The translations under genes and the position numbers were made by a program. This document shows positions 1-8,876 of a stretch of 64,000 nucleotides of DNA, in pieces; within the stretch, counting starts at the first letter, position 1, and the number at the start of each line of letters is the position of its first letter. The stretch is from Citrobacter sp. Res13-Sevr-PEB04-36. Its GTDB lineage: Bacteria; Pseudomonadota; Gammaproteobacteria; Enterobacterales; Enterobacteriaceae. The stretch lies in assembly GCF_015672735.1 (NCBI RefSeq), contig NZ_JADABY010000025.1:62001-126000 (forward strand). The letters run 5' to 3'. Below the pieces are notes generated by a model. The model searched no databases and was not told the origin of the DNA. It saw nothing but the letters and a program-made list of their open reading frames with translations.

Positions 1-2
1 AT

Positions 3-104
3 GGTCGGATGTGGGTTTCAGATCGCCATGGTCTGGGCTTCAGCATGAGCGAACAGGCACGCCGCTGGACGCAGTTAAGCTGTGAGTTTGGCAAGCGCCC
101 TTAA
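3..104 (+). CDS. Sugar acid dehydratase, mandelate racemase/enolase superfamily (C-terminal end only)
   Basis: Only the last 33 codons are in the window, in frame 3, ending at TAA 102-104. The readable tail has a GRMWVSDRHGLGF stretch and ends CEFGKRP. A short strand followed by a GLGF turn near the C-terminus is typical of the enolase superfamily acid-sugar dehydratases, and this tail is what I would expect of an L-talarate/galactarate dehydratase. The next gene on the same strand, 74 bases on, is an MFS permease of the hexuronate/galactonate/glucarate type, which fits a sugar acid uptake and dehydration pair. The catalytic part lies upstream of the window, so the exact substrate cannot be given. 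Confidence 0.6.
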   Translation, partial: GRMWVSDRHGLGFSMSEQARRWTQLSCEFGKRP

Positions 105-178
105 CGTATCTGGCGGGGAATAATACCCGCCCTCTTTCCCTACAGAAATGCTCTCAAACCTAATAGCAGGAGTGGGTG

Positions 179-1489
179 ATGAACACAATAATAAAGCGCA
201 CTAAAGTGCGTTACAGTATTTTGATATTTCTGTTTCTGGCCACCGTATTTAATTATGCCGATCGTGCAACGTTATCCGTCGTCGCACCGATCATGAGCAA
301 AGAGTTGGGCTTTGATCCTGAAGCAATGGGGCTGGCCTTTTCTGCATTTGGTATTTCATACGTCATTATGCAATTGCCAGGCGGCTGGTTACTGGATCGC
401 TACGGCTCTCGCCTGGTGTATGGCTGCGCGCTGATCGGCTGGTCGCTGGTGACCATGTTTCAGGGCACAATTTATCTGTACGCCAGTCCGCTGATCGTAT
501 TGATTATCTTACGTCTGATGATGGGCGCTATCGAAGCCCCCGCCTTCCCCGCCAACAGTCGCCTGAGCGTACAGTGGTTTCCTAATAACGAGCGCGGGTT
601 TGTCACCTCGGTTTATCAGGCAGCGCAATATATCTCACTAGGCATTATTACGCCGCTGATGACCATCATATTGCATAATTTGAGCTGGCATTTTGTCTTT
701 TATTATATCGGGGCAATTGGCGTTATTCTGGGTATATTCTGGCTGGTTAAGGTCAGAGACCCGATGCATCACCCGAAAGTAAACCAGCAGGAACTTGATT
801 ACATTCGTAATGGCGGTGGCGAACCATCGTTGGGAAATAAACAAGAACCGCAAAAAATCACCCTTGCACAGATTAAAAGCGTTTGCGTCAACCGAATGAT
901 GATCGGTGTTTACATCGGGCAGTTCTGCGTCACATCCATTACCTGGTTCTTCCTGACCTGGTTTCCTACCTATCTGTACCAGGCTAAGGGAATGTCGATT
1001 CTCAAGGTCGGGTTTGTCGCCAGTATTCCTGCGATTGCCGGTTTTATCGGTGGATTGTTAGGTGGCGTATTCTCTGACTGGTTATTGAAACGCGGCTACA
1101 GCCTGACGGTTGCCCGCAAGCTGCCGGTCATCTGCGGGATGCTGCTTTCCTGCGTGATTGTTATCGCTAACTACACCTCTTCAGAATTTGTGGTGATCGC
1201 CGCCATGAGCCTGGCATTCTTCGCCAAAGGTTTTGGTAATCTGGGCTGGTGCGTACTCAGCGATACCTCACCAAAAGAAGTGTTGGGCATTGCCGGAGGC
1301 GTGTTTAATATGTGCGGCAACATGGCCAGTATCATCACCCCACTGGTTATCGGCGTCATCCTTGCCAATACCCAGTTGTTTGATTACGCCATTTTATACG
1401 TCGGCTCGATGGGGCTGATAGGGCTGTGCTCGTATCTGTTTGTCGTCGGACCGTTGGATCGTATTACCCTGACGCCGTCCGTCGCGTGA
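179..1489 (+). CDS. MFS transporter, anion:cation symporter family (sugar acid permease)
   Basis: A 436-residue inner membrane protein with about 12 hydrophobic segments. The N-terminal half has the NYADRATLSV and GGWLLDRYGSR stretches that mark the D-galactonate/glucarate/hexuronate branch of the anion:cation symporter family, so an organic acid, probably a sugar acid, is the likely proton-coupled substrate. The ATG at 179 is preferred over an adjacent GTG at 176 because it lies 7 bases after GGAG. The preceding partial gene looks like a sugar acid dehydratase, suggesting one operon. A strong terminator follows at 1515-1556. The family assignment is firm; the substrate is inferred from context. 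Confidence 0.85.
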   Translation: MNTIIKRTKVRYSILIFLFLATVFNYADRATLSVVAPIMSKELGFDPEAMGLAFSAFGISYVIMQLPGGWLLDRYGSRLVYGCALIGWSLVTMFQGTIYLYASPLIVLIILRLMMGAIEAPAFPANSRLSVQWFPNNERGFVTSVYQAAQYISLGIITPLMTIILHNLSWHFVFYYIGAIGVILGIFWLVKVRDPMHHPKVNQQELDYIRNGGGEPSLGNKQEPQKITLAQIKSVCVNRMMIGVYIGQFCVTSITWFFLTWFPTYLYQAKGMSILKVGFVASIPAIAGFIGGLLGGVFSDWLLKRGYSLTVARKLPVICGMLLSCVIVIANYTSSEFVVIAAMSLAFFAKGFGNLGWCVLSDTSPKEVLGIAGGVFNMCGNMASIITPLVIGVILANTQLFDYAILYVGSMGLIGLCSYLFVVGPLDRITLTPSVA

Positions 1490-1514
1490 TTTAACCGTAT
1501 GGCGATATTTCGCC

Positions 1515-1556
1515 CGCTGTTCCGGGACTTGCACTCCTGCGGAACAGCGTTTTTTT
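1515..1556 (+). terminator. Rho-independent terminator after the MFS gene
   Basis: Perfect 10-bp inverted repeat CGCTGTTCCG (1515-1524) / CGGAACAGCG (1540-1549) followed by seven T residues (1550-1556). It ends the rightward sugar acid transcript before the convergent ABC operon. Confidence 0.9.
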
Positions 1557-1628
1557 ACGCCAACGATTTGCTCAGCACACGCTGCGTCGAGGTTAGCCAT
1601 TTTCCCGCGGCACAGAGCGCGCCCCGGT

Positions 1629-2402
1629 TCACAGAACCTTCGACAAAAACTGCTGCGTGCGCGTATGGCGCGGATGATTCAGCACCTGTTCGCTGCTACC
1701 CTGCTCGACGATTTTACCATCAACCATAAACACCACCTGATCCGCCACCTCCCGGGCAAAACCAATCTCATGCGTTACCACCACTAACGTGGTACCGGAC
1801 TTTGCCAGGGCTTTAATGACATCCAGCACTTCGCCCACCAGTTCAGGATCAAGCGCGGATGTCGGTTCATCAAACAGCATCACACGCGGGTTCAACGCCA
1901 GCGCACGAGCGATGGCGATACGCTGCTGCTGCCCGCCAGATAAGTGTCGTGACCAGGCATCGGCTTTATGCCGCAAACCTACCGCATCCAGCAGGGTTAA
2001 TGCCCGCTCGGTAGCGGATTTCCGTGACGCGAGTCCGTGAGCCACTGGCGCTTCAATCAGGTTCTCCAGTACCGTTAAGTGTGGGAAGAGATTAAAGTTC
2101 TGAAACACATAACCCACGTTAATGCGCTGGCGCAGAATGTCTGCCTCTTTCAGTTCATACAGTTTGTCTCCCTGACGGCGATAACCTATATAGTCGCCGT
2201 CAATCTGAATGAAGCCTTCATCGACGCGCTCCAGATGGTTGATAGCCCGTAGTAACGTGGATTTTCCCGAACCCGATGGCCCGAGAATAACCGTTACCGT
2301 ACCGGGCGGGATCTCCAGCGACACGTCATCCAGCGCTTTATGGCGGCCGAAGGACTTGCTGACGCCAGTAATGGAAATATGGCCTTCAGGCGAGTGGGAC
2401 AT
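1629..2402 (-). CDS. Polar amino acid ABC transporter ATPase (YxeO/TcyN-like)
   Basis: A 257-residue ATPase of the polar amino acid uptake class (GlnQ/HisP type), energising import through the permease encoded just upstream. Walker [10 protein letters not shown] is at residues 41-49, the Q-loop at about 101, signature LSGGQ at 154-158, and Walker B VMLFDEP at 174-180. The reading frame stays open upstream to 2507, but the start at 2402 is chosen because AGGAGG precedes it and the family usually begins about ten residues before the first strand. It overlaps the end of the permease gene by 17 bases, which indicates translational coupling. It is the last gene of a seven-gene leftward operon. The substrate, probably an S-modified cysteine, is inferred from the neighbours. 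Confidence 0.9.
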   Translation of the reverse strand: MSHSPEGHISITGVSKSFGRHKALDDVSLEIPPGTVTVILGPSGSGKSTLLRAINHLERVDEGFIQIDGDYIGYRRQGDKLYELKEADILRQRINVGYVFQNFNLFPHLTVLENLIEAPVAHGLASRKSATERALTLLDAVGLRHKADAWSRHLSGGQQQRIAIARALALNPRVMLFDEPTSALDPELVGEVLDVIKALAKSGTTLVVVTHEIGFAREVADQVVFMVDGKIVEQGSSEQVLNHPRHTRTQQFLSKVL

Positions 2403-3312
2403 GGACGGCCTCCTGAGGCGTAAGTTGACGGCGACCTTTAACAGCGCGGCTGACGCGGGTGGTATTGATGGCCGAGCGCCGTTCGCTGCGGGCCAGCGCG
2501 CGTTCAACCAGGTGTTGAATCAGTGACAGAACGCTGGTGATCGCCAGATACCACACCGCCCCAACCATCAGCAACGGGATCACCTCCTGGGTACGGTTGT
2601 AGATCATCTGGATGGTGTAAAACAGCTCCGGCATCGCCAGCACGTAAACCATCGCCGTACCTTTCGCCAGGCTAATAATTTCATTGAAGCCGGCAGGCAA
2701 AATGGTGCGCAGCGCCTGCGGCAGGATAATGCGCAGCGTGCGTCGCCAGGCTGGTAAACCCAGCGCTGCCGCGGCCTCATACTGACCGTGATCGACACCG
2801 AGAAATCCGCCACGAATGATTTCGGCGGTATAAGCGCTTTGCACCAGCGTCAAACCCACTACCGCGGTAGAAAACTGACCCAGCACATTGATAGTGGCGA
2901 AGCTGCCCCACTGAACGCTGGTGAACGGAATGCCAATCGCCAGCGTGTCGTACAGATACGAGAAGTTGTATAAGATTATCAGCACCACAATCAGCGGCAG
3001 CGAGCGAAACAGCCAGATGTATCCCCAGGCCAGGCTATTCAACAGCCACGATGATGAAAGGCGGGCCAGTGCCAGCAATCCACCGAACACCACGCTCAAC
3101 AGTGTGCCGATAAGGGTCAGCAGCAGCGTTTGCCCCAGACCGGACAAAATCACCGGGTCGAAGAACCAACGGGCAAACACGCCCCACTCCCAACGCGGAT
3201 TAAACGCCACCGACTGGATAATCACCGCCAGTACAAACAGCGCGACTATCGCACCTGCCGTGCGCATCGGATAGCGTGCCGGGACGACTTTGATGGTTTC
3301 CGTCGTTTTCAT
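2386..3312 (-). CDS. Polar amino acid ABC transporter permease (YxeN/TcyL-like)
   Basis: A 308-residue inner membrane subunit of the HisMQ/GlnP class. Hydrophobic segments begin near residue 17, and the ATPase-coupling loop is visible as [15 protein letters not shown], the EAA motif of binding-protein-dependent permeases. Only one permease is encoded, so it probably works as a homodimer. The start is preceded by AGGAGAAAAA. The gene lies between the GNAT acetyltransferase gene (9 bases upstream) and the ATPase gene it overlaps. The C-terminal 50 residues after the last membrane segment are Arg-rich and longer than in typical HisMQ proteins. Confidence 0.88.
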   Translation of the reverse strand: MKTTETIKVVPARYPMRTAGAIVALFVLAVIIQSVAFNPRWEWGVFARWFFDPVILSGLGQTLLLTLIGTLLSVVFGGLLALARLSSSWLLNSLAWGYIWLFRSLPLIVVLIILYNFSYLYDTLAIGIPFTSVQWGSFATINVLGQFSTAVVGLTLVQSAYTAEIIRGGFLGVDHGQYEAAAALGLPAWRRTLRIILPQALRTILPAGFNEIISLAKGTAMVYVLAMPELFYTIQMIYNRTQEVIPLLMVGAVWYLAITSVLSLIQHLVERALARSERRSAINTTRVSRAVKGRRQLTPQEAVHVPLA

Positions 3313-3321
3313 TTTTTCTCC

Positions 3322-3831
3322 TCAGGCAATTTTTGCCTGACCTGCGATGGTCAACAGTTTGGTAAAGCGCAGCCGACCGTCAAACGGCGGCAGGCTGTAC
3401 TCTTCCGGGTTACGTGCAATATCAAATTGTGGATCGTACCCCTGACGCAAATAGAGCTGAACGGCCTCCGGTTGGCGAAACCCTGTCGTCAGGTAGATAC
3501 GGCTGTAGCCCGCCAGTAGCGCCCGTCGTTCCAGTTCCTGTACCACGCGCGCCGCCAGCCCCTGCTTACGCAGGGTGCTTTGGGTCCAGATACGTTTAAT
3601 CTCAGCCGTATCTTTGTCGTAAGGTTTGTAGGCCCCGGTGGCGATAATCTCGCCGTCGCGCTCCAGCACCACAAAGATCCCCTGCGGCGCCAGATACCAT
3701 TCAGTCAATTCAACTTCAGCATCACGGGAAAAATAATCGCCATAGCGCACGGCATATTCGGCAAACAGACCGTTCAGAATCGGTTGCAGTTCTGCCGCCT
3801 CCGGCGAGACCACGCGGAATTGATCGCTCAC
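3322..3831 (-). CDS. GNAT N-acetyltransferase (YxeL-like)
   Basis: A 169-residue single-domain GNAT protein. The acetyl-CoA loop is represented by RIWTQSTLRKQGLAARVV, close to the Q/RxxGxG/A motif, and a GFRQPEAVQLYLRQGY segment matches the C-terminal GNAT motif. It starts at GTG 3831, placed 4 bases after GGAGG; the overlapping ATG at 3833 runs straight into a stop. The start is 9 bases after the binding-protein stop. In the Bacillus yxe operon an acetyltransferase in this position N-acetylates imported S-(2-succino)cysteine before oxidation. The same step is inferred here from context; the sequence alone shows only a small-molecule acetyltransferase. Confidence 0.85.
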   Translation of the reverse strand: MSDQFRVVSPEAAELQPILNGLFAEYAVRYGDYFSRDAEVELTEWYLAPQGIFVVLERDGEIIATGAYKPYDKDTAEIKRIWTQSTLRKQGLAARVVQELERRALLAGYSRIYLTTGFRQPEAVQLYLRQGYDPQFDIARNPEEYSLPPFDGRLRFTKLLTIAGQAKIA

Positions 3832-3840
3832 ATTACCTCC

Positions 3841-4773
3841 TTAGTCGCCTAAACCGGCCGGGTTGATTTCAGATTGTGGAATGCGTTCCACCCCCTCTCC
3901 CCAGCGATTCAAGACTTTGTCGTAGTCACCGTTGGCGATCACACCGTTAAGCGCGGTTTGCACCGGCTGTACCAAACCGCTGTCTTTTTTCAGCGTTACG
4001 GCGATATGCGCGGCCTTTGGCCAGCCACCGTCGACGCTACCCACGAGTTGCGTTTTTCCATTGAGCGCCGCTTTCCACGCGCCGATAACGTTAGGGCCAA
4101 AATAGGCATCGGCGCGGCCTGACTGTAGCGCCAGCGTCTGGGCGGCATCATCCTTGGTATAGACTGGCGTAAACGCCGGTAACCCTTTCTTCAGGTTCTC
4201 TTCATTCCATGCCAGAAGAATGGCTTCCTGGTTGGTCCCGGAGCCGACAATAATGCGCAGCCCGGCGATATCTTTCGCCTGTTCAATTTTGGTCAACTTA
4301 CTGCCGGTTTTGACGTAAAAACCGAGTGAATCTTTACGATACGTGGCGAAGTCGAACTTCTCTTTGCGTGCTTTGGTGACGGTAATATTGCTGATCGCAG
4401 CATCATATTTGCCAGAAGCTACGCCCAACGGCCAGTCTTCCCACGACGTTGGCACCACGTTCAGCTCCAGCCCCAGACTGTCGGCCACCAGACGGGCGAT
4501 ATCCGCCTCGCTGCCGATCAGCGTTTTATTGTCATCTGCAAACACCGTCAGCGGCGGCTGGCTCAGTCCGGCAATCGCCACCGTGAATTTACCCGGTACG
4601 GCCAGCTGCAGCCTGGCGGGCAGTTGCGCGATCGCCTGTGGATTTTTCACCGTGTTAATCGGCGTTTTATTGGCCTCCAGGCTTACGCCCGTGCCATTGA
4701 TAGTGACATCGTTTGCCCAGACGGAAGCGCTGAAAGCCAGGGACAGCGCCAAAAGTAATGATTTTTTCTGCAT
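3841..4773 (-). CDS. Periplasmic amino acid-binding protein (YxeM-like)
   Basis: A 310-residue family 3 (type II) solute-binding protein. A signal peptide MQKKSLLLALSLAFSASVWA is expected to be cleaved after about residue 20. No lipobox is seen, so the mature protein should be free in the periplasm. The two-lobed fold is supported by the TVFADDNKTLIGSEADIARL and YDAAISNITVTKARKEKFDF stretches, the usual signature of this family. It delivers substrate to the permease and ATPase encoded in the same operon. Compared with typical 250-residue family members it has an extended N-terminal region of about 40 residues before the first strand. Confidence 0.88.
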   Translation of the reverse strand: MQKKSLLLALSLAFSASVWANDVTINGTGVSLEANKTPINTVKNPQAIAQLPARLQLAVPGKFTVAIAGLSQPPLTVFADDNKTLIGSEADIARLVADSLGLELNVVPTSWEDWPLGVASGKYDAAISNITVTKARKEKFDFATYRKDSLGFYVKTGSKLTKIEQAKDIAGLRIIVGSGTNQEAILLAWNEENLKKGLPAFTPVYTKDDAAQTLALQSGRADAYFGPNVIGAWKAALNGKTQLVGSVDGGWPKAAHIAVTLKKDSGLVQPVQTALNGVIANGDYDKVLNRWGEGVERIPQSEINPAGLGD

Positions 4774-4785
4774 CGTGTTTGTCTC

Positions 4786-6099
4786 TTATTGTGTGAATTG
4801 ATTGGCAGGTGTCGTTAAGCCAAGGCTGGCGCGCAAAGTCGTGCCGGGGTAGTCAAGACGGAACAAACCGCGCGCTTGAAGTAACGGAATCACCTGCTCA
4901 ACAAAGCGTGGGAAGGTGTCCGGCGTGCCGCCCTGGATGATAAATCCGTCGGCGGCTCTCTCATCGAACCACTGCTGCAGGCCGTCAGCCACCTGTTCCG
5001 GCGTACCGCTAAAGCGGGGACGTGGACTGGCCGCTTCCAGCGCAGCCTGGCGCAGGGTTAACCCGCGCTCTCGTGCATTGCGCTTGATTTCATCGGTGGT
5101 GCTGCGAAAACTGTTTTGCCCGAGATTGCCGAGCTCCGGGAACGGCGCATCGAGGGAATATTGCGTGAAATCGTGATGCTCAAAATAGCGGCCGAGGTAA
5201 TTCAGCGCATCGTTAATGGAAACCAGCGCGGCGGTGGTTTGATATTGCTGTTCAGCATCCTGCTCACTGTCACCCACAATGACGCTGACGCCCTGGAAAA
5301 TATGCAGGTCATCGTCACCCCGCCCGGCTATTTCCAGCTGGCTTTTCACATCCTGATAAAAAGCTTTGGCCTCTGCCAATGATTCCTGATGGGTAAAAAT
5401 GGCGTCAGCGTGTGTTGCTGCTAATTTCTTGCCATCCTCAGAGGCGCCTGCCTGAAATATAATTGGCCGGCCCTGCGGTGTCCGGGCAATATTTAAGGGG
5501 CCGGCAACCTGGAAATAATCGCCATGATGATTGAGCGTATGCAACTTCTGCGGATTAAAGAACTCGCCGCTGGTTTTATTGCGGGTAAACGCATCCTCTT
5601 CCCACGAATCCCACAACCCTTTGACCACCTGCAAATATTCATCGGCAATACGATAGCGCTGAGCATGTTCCGGATGCTGTGCCCGAGAATAGTTCTTTGC
5701 TGAACCCTCCAGGGGCGATGTCACCACATTCCATCCGGCGCGCCCCTGGCTGAGATGATCGAGGCTGGCAAATTGCCGTGCGGTGGTAAACGGCTCGCTG
5801 TATGACGTTGAAACCGTACCCACCAGTCCCAGATTGTTGGTGATGCTCGCCAGTGCCGACAATACCGTTAGCGGTTCAAAGCGATTTAAAAAATGCGGGA
5901 TAGATTTCTCATTGATATACAAACCATCGGCAACAAAAATAAAATCCAGTTTACCTTTCTCGGCAATTAATGCAGTGTCTTTGACAAACTCAAAATTAAT
6001 ACTGGCATCGGCAAGTGCTGCCGGATGACGCCATGCTGACATATTCCCGGAGGCACCATGCAGAATAGTACCCAACCGTAGTTGCCTTTTTTTAGCCAT
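4786..6099 (-). CDS. FMN-dependent monooxygenase, NtaA/SnaA/DszA family (YxeK-like)
   Basis: A 437-residue cytosolic flavin monooxygenase of the nitrilotriacetate monooxygenase/SnaA/DszA group of the luciferase-like superfamily. Diagnostic stretches are [17 protein letters not shown] and the [11 protein letters not shown] loop. Members use reduced FMN from a separate reductase and oxygen to oxidise C–N or C–S bonds. No flavin reductase gene is nearby, so a housekeeping reductase must supply FMNH2. In the Bacillus yxe pathway the homologous enzyme acts on N-acetylated S-(2-succino)cysteine to break the C–S bond. The family call is firm; the substrate is inferred from the surrounding acetyltransferase, deacetylase and transporter genes. 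Confidence 0.87.
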   Translation of the reverse strand: MAKKRQLRLGTILHGASGNMSAWRHPAALADASINFEFVKDTALIAEKGKLDFIFVADGLYINEKSIPHFLNRFEPLTVLSALASITNNLGLVGTVSTSYSEPFTTARQFASLDHLSQGRAGWNVVTSPLEGSAKNYSRAQHPEHAQRYRIADEYLQVVKGLWDSWEEDAFTRNKTSGEFFNPQKLHTLNHHGDYFQVAGPLNIARTPQGRPIIFQAGASEDGKKLAATHADAIFTHQESLAEAKAFYQDVKSQLEIAGRGDDDLHIFQGVSVIVGDSEQDAEQQYQTTAALVSINDALNYLGRYFEHHDFTQYSLDAPFPELGNLGQNSFRSTTDEIKRNARERGLTLRQAALEAASPRPRFSGTPEQVADGLQQWFDERAADGFIIQGGTPDTFPRFVEQVIPLLQARGLFRLDYPGTTLRASLGLTTPANQFTQ

Positions 6100-6124
6100 A
6101 GTAACCCCTACCCAACAGGTGAAA

Positions 6125-7246
6125 TTAAAGGTGTGTGAATGCCGTTTTTGCTAAATGCGTAAAGTACTGCGCGGCGGGTTCAATTAATCGTTCGTCCGGA
6201 TTAAATCCCGGATGGTGTAATCCGTATTCGCTGGCGCTGCCAATACTGACAAATACCCCGGGCGTATTTTGCAGATAGACGGCAAAATCCTCCCCACCCA
6301 TATGCAGATCGGCATAGTGCGTCGTGTACCCGGACGTTTTTGCTACCTCAGTGGCAATCTCTGCCCAGCGCGAGTCGTTGACCAACGCCGTGGGACCTGC
6401 GTGCCAGATAACATCAATTTGTACGCCAAAGGCGTGGGCAAATCCGGCAGCGATGTCATTCACCCGTGATTTGACCTGCTGCTGAACGACTGTGCGATGG
6501 GTTCTGAGCGTCCCTTCCAGCTCAACGGATTCTGGCAGCACGTTCCACGTGTTGCCACCCTGAATACGGGTCACGCTCAGCACCACCGAATCCAGCGTGT
6601 TAACTTCCCGGCTGGCCACGCCTTGCAACACCGTCACCAGTTGGCTGGCAAGCAGAATGGCATCTTTGCCTTCATGTGGACGTGCGGCATGTGCGCCTTT
6701 GCCATGGACACGCAGCACGACGCGATCGACGTTGGCATAAAATGCGCCACCACGCGTGGCAAACTCACCCACCGGTAACCCCGGTTCGTTGTGCATACCG
6801 AAAATCGCCGCCACGTTTTGTAGCGCCCCGGCGCGGATTAACGCTTTCGCACCACCAAAGTTTTCTTCCGCGGGCTGAAACAGAATGCGAACCCGCCCCG
6901 GCAATGCGCTTTCTTGCTGTTTCAACAACAGCGCCGCACCGAGCATGACGCTGGTATGCACGTCGTGTCCGCAGGCGTGCATGACGCCTGGCGTAACGGA
7001 GCGAAACGCCACATCAGCGTTCTCTTCTATCGGCAAGGCGTCGATATCAGCCCGCAGGGCGACAATATCGTCTCCTCGCCCAATCTCAGCCACCAGACCG
7101 GTGTTTAGTTCAAAGGGCAAAATGTTGACATCGGCAGCATGCAACCAGTCGCGAATACGTGCTGTAGTCGCCACCTCCTGTAAGGACAACTCCGGGTGCT
7201 GGTGCAGTTCACGGCGCCAGCCGATAAGCGTCGAGGCCAATGACAT
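6125..7246 (-). CDS. M20 family amidohydrolase / N-acyl-amino acid deacetylase (YxeP-like)
   Basis: A 373-residue M20D metallohydrolase of the hippurate hydrolase/N-acetyl-amino acid amidohydrolase type. Zinc-binding motifs are present: HACGHD at residues 90-95, the [10 protein letters not shown] segment with the catalytic glutamate pair, and HMGGEDF near the C-terminus. It would remove the acetyl group placed by the GNAT protein after C–S cleavage, releasing free cysteine. Its ATG overlaps the stop of the upstream luciferase-like gene by one base (TGATG), so the two are translationally coupled. All metal-site motifs are intact. Confidence 0.88.
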   Translation of the reverse strand: MSLASTLIGWRRELHQHPELSLQEVATTARIRDWLHAADVNILPFELNTGLVAEIGRGDDIVALRADIDALPIEENADVAFRSVTPGVMHACGHDVHTSVMLGAALLLKQQESALPGRVRILFQPAEENFGGAKALIRAGALQNVAAIFGMHNEPGLPVGEFATRGGAFYANVDRVVLRVHGKGAHAARPHEGKDAILLASQLVTVLQGVASREVNTLDSVVLSVTRIQGGNTWNVLPESVELEGTLRTHRTVVQQQVKSRVNDIAAGFAHAFGVQIDVIWHAGPTALVNDSRWAEIATEVAKTSGYTTHYADLHMGGEDFAVYLQNTPGVFVSIGSASEYGLHHPGFNPDERLIEPAAQYFTHLAKTAFTHL

Positions 7247-8244
7247 CAGATGACCTCCACAGCGGAATGGGCTTGCGCCAACAAATGCAACGATGTCAGA
7301 CGCGCATAACCTTCTGCTAACGGGGTATCGATAATAAATTCATCAATGCCGTACTGCGCGTGCAGGCTGTTCAGCTTTGCGACCACATCCTCGGCCGTTC
7401 CGTGCAACAACGCCTGCGTTCGACGGGCAATTTTTCGTGGCACGCTGCCCGCCTGTGCGGCGAAGGCCAACGCCTGCTCTTCGCTGGCCACCGTCACGCG
7501 TTGACCATCTTCCAGCTCAACACCCCAAATTTGAACGTTCTCCGCTAATTGCGCGGCAGTCTCCGGATTGTTCGCCACAATCACCTGCACGGCGACAATC
7601 GTCGGGCGCGCACTGTTGGCTTGCCAGTAAGTCAGAACATCGCGCAGCAGCGCCGGGTCACCGTTCAGGTGCGCGGCAAAGATGAAATTCCAGTCAGACT
7701 CTGCCGCCAACTGTGCACTTGGCACGCTGGCCCCCAGCACGAATCTTTGCGGCGGTGAGGGCGGGATCGGCGTCGGAAATACCGCGTGCCCGGTTTCCGT
7801 CCCGGTCAATGCCAGCCAGGCGTCGAGCTGCGAAAGCTGTTCGGCAAAGCTGCCTTTTTCAAGCTGATGCAGCCCCTGCTGGAGCGCCTGCGTTGACAGC
7901 GGTAAACCGCCTGGGGCTTTCCCCACGCCGAGATCAACGCGCCCCGGGGCCAGTGAAGCCAGTAAATTGAAGTTTTCCGCCACTTTATACGGGCTGTAAT
8001 GTTGCAGCATAACGCCACCAGAGCCAACGCGGATACGTTGTGTTTGGCCGAGGATCCAGGCGATCACCAGCTCCGGTGACGGACTGGCTAGCTGTGGCGT
8101 ATTGTGATGCTCCGCTATCCAAAAACGGTGGTATCCCCACGCCTCTGCCTGTTGTGCCAGCTGTAGCGTACGGGCAAGCGCAATGGCGGCGGTTTCGGTT
8201 TCCCCTACGGGGCTTTTATCGAGAATACTCAGGCGATATGACAT
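7246..8244 (-). CDS. Luciferase-like flavin-dependent oxidoreductase, MsnO8/YtmO type
   Basis: A 332-residue single-subunit luciferase-like protein. The N-terminal RFWIAEHHNTPQLASPSPE segment and VRVGSGGVMLQHYSP-like region place it in the group 1 (MsnO8/YtmO) luciferase family rather than with the NtaA-type enzyme encoded two genes downstream. It is the first gene of the leftward operon, and its promoter must lie in the AT-rich interval to the right. A second, distinct luciferase-like protein is also found with an NtaA-type monooxygenase in the Bacillus ytm operon (ytmO and ytnJ). Its precise reaction is unknown; oxidation of a sulfur compound is inferred. The ribosome binding site is weak. 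Confidence 0.82.
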   Translation of the reverse strand: MSYRLSILDKSPVGETETAAIALARTLQLAQQAEAWGYHRFWIAEHHNTPQLASPSPELVIAWILGQTQRIRVGSGGVMLQHYSPYKVAENFNLLASLAPGRVDLGVGKAPGGLPLSTQALQQGLHQLEKGSFAEQLSQLDAWLALTGTETGHAVFPTPIPPSPPQRFVLGASVPSAQLAAESDWNFIFAAHLNGDPALLRDVLTYWQANSARPTIVAVQVIVANNPETAAQLAENVQIWGVELEDGQRVTVASEEQALAFAAQAGSVPRKIARRTQALLHGTAEDVVAKLNSLHAQYGIDEFIIDTPLAEGYARLTSLHLLAQAHSAVEVI

Positions 8245-8729
8245 GTTACAGGCCCATGGTTGTTAACATGTCTTCATTATTAAATTATCAAACAACTATT
8301 TAGAAACATTTAATTTACATTTGCTCAGCTAAAAAATAGCTAACCAACCTTGCTTCTACTCCGGGTAATCGCTTTCCCGGGCGGTTACATCAATCAGAAA
8401 AAATGGCTTGTATTCATGCCCTACAAAATATAATAGGCTTTCTGTTTGTGTCTAAAACTCTGCAATATCATTTTGGGTTAGTTTTATTTTTGCGCACTAC
8501 ATTTACGCTGAATTTAATTTAAGTCAGGTTAAATGACTCTTCAGGTTATACGTTTGTATTTATTGTTTCATATTTATGACCATCTACAAATCGCACAGAG
8601 TAAAATTTTTATTTTAAATACTTTCACCGAACTGATGATTAGTAGAGAATGCAGCGTTTCTTATTAAAACGGTTTAAAACAGTTTTTTAATATCCCCTGA
8701 TGTTATTTAGGGATTTTTTGTATGACTTA
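8245..8729. other. AT-rich intergenic region between the cysteine-type operon and the chemoreceptor
   Basis: No convincing gene is seen. The stretch is clearly richer in A+T than its flanks and separates two divergent transcripts, so it should hold the promoters of both. A short CCGGG…CCCGG inverted repeat lies near 8361-8380. I could not recognise a specific regulator site with confidence. Confidence 0.6.
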
Positions 8730-8855
8730 TATACCCGTCATAGTTCACGTTGCATATACGTTGGCTACGCTCGTTCTCCCCAGTCACTTACTTTAGTAAG
8801 CTCCTGGGGATTGGCTCCCTTGCCGCCTTCCTGCAACGCGAATTATTTAGGGTAT
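8730..8855. repeat. ERIC element (enterobacterial repetitive intergenic consensus)
   Basis: A full-length 126-bp imperfect palindrome starting TATACCCGTCAT and ending TTATTTAGGGTATA. The centre has the conserved CCCAGTCACTTACT and AAGCTCCTGGGGATT arms to which the classic ERIC typing primers correspond. It sits entirely in the leader of the chemoreceptor gene, ending 21 bases before the chosen start codon, so it is probably transcribed and could fold in the 5' untranslated region. Confidence 0.93.
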
Positions 8856-8876
8856 ACATACCACCATGGGACCGCT

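Noticed and set aside
8700-8876. N-terminal extension of the chemoreceptor
   Set aside because: It is translated ERIC sequence plus AT-rich leader; homologous receptors begin near ATG 8877.
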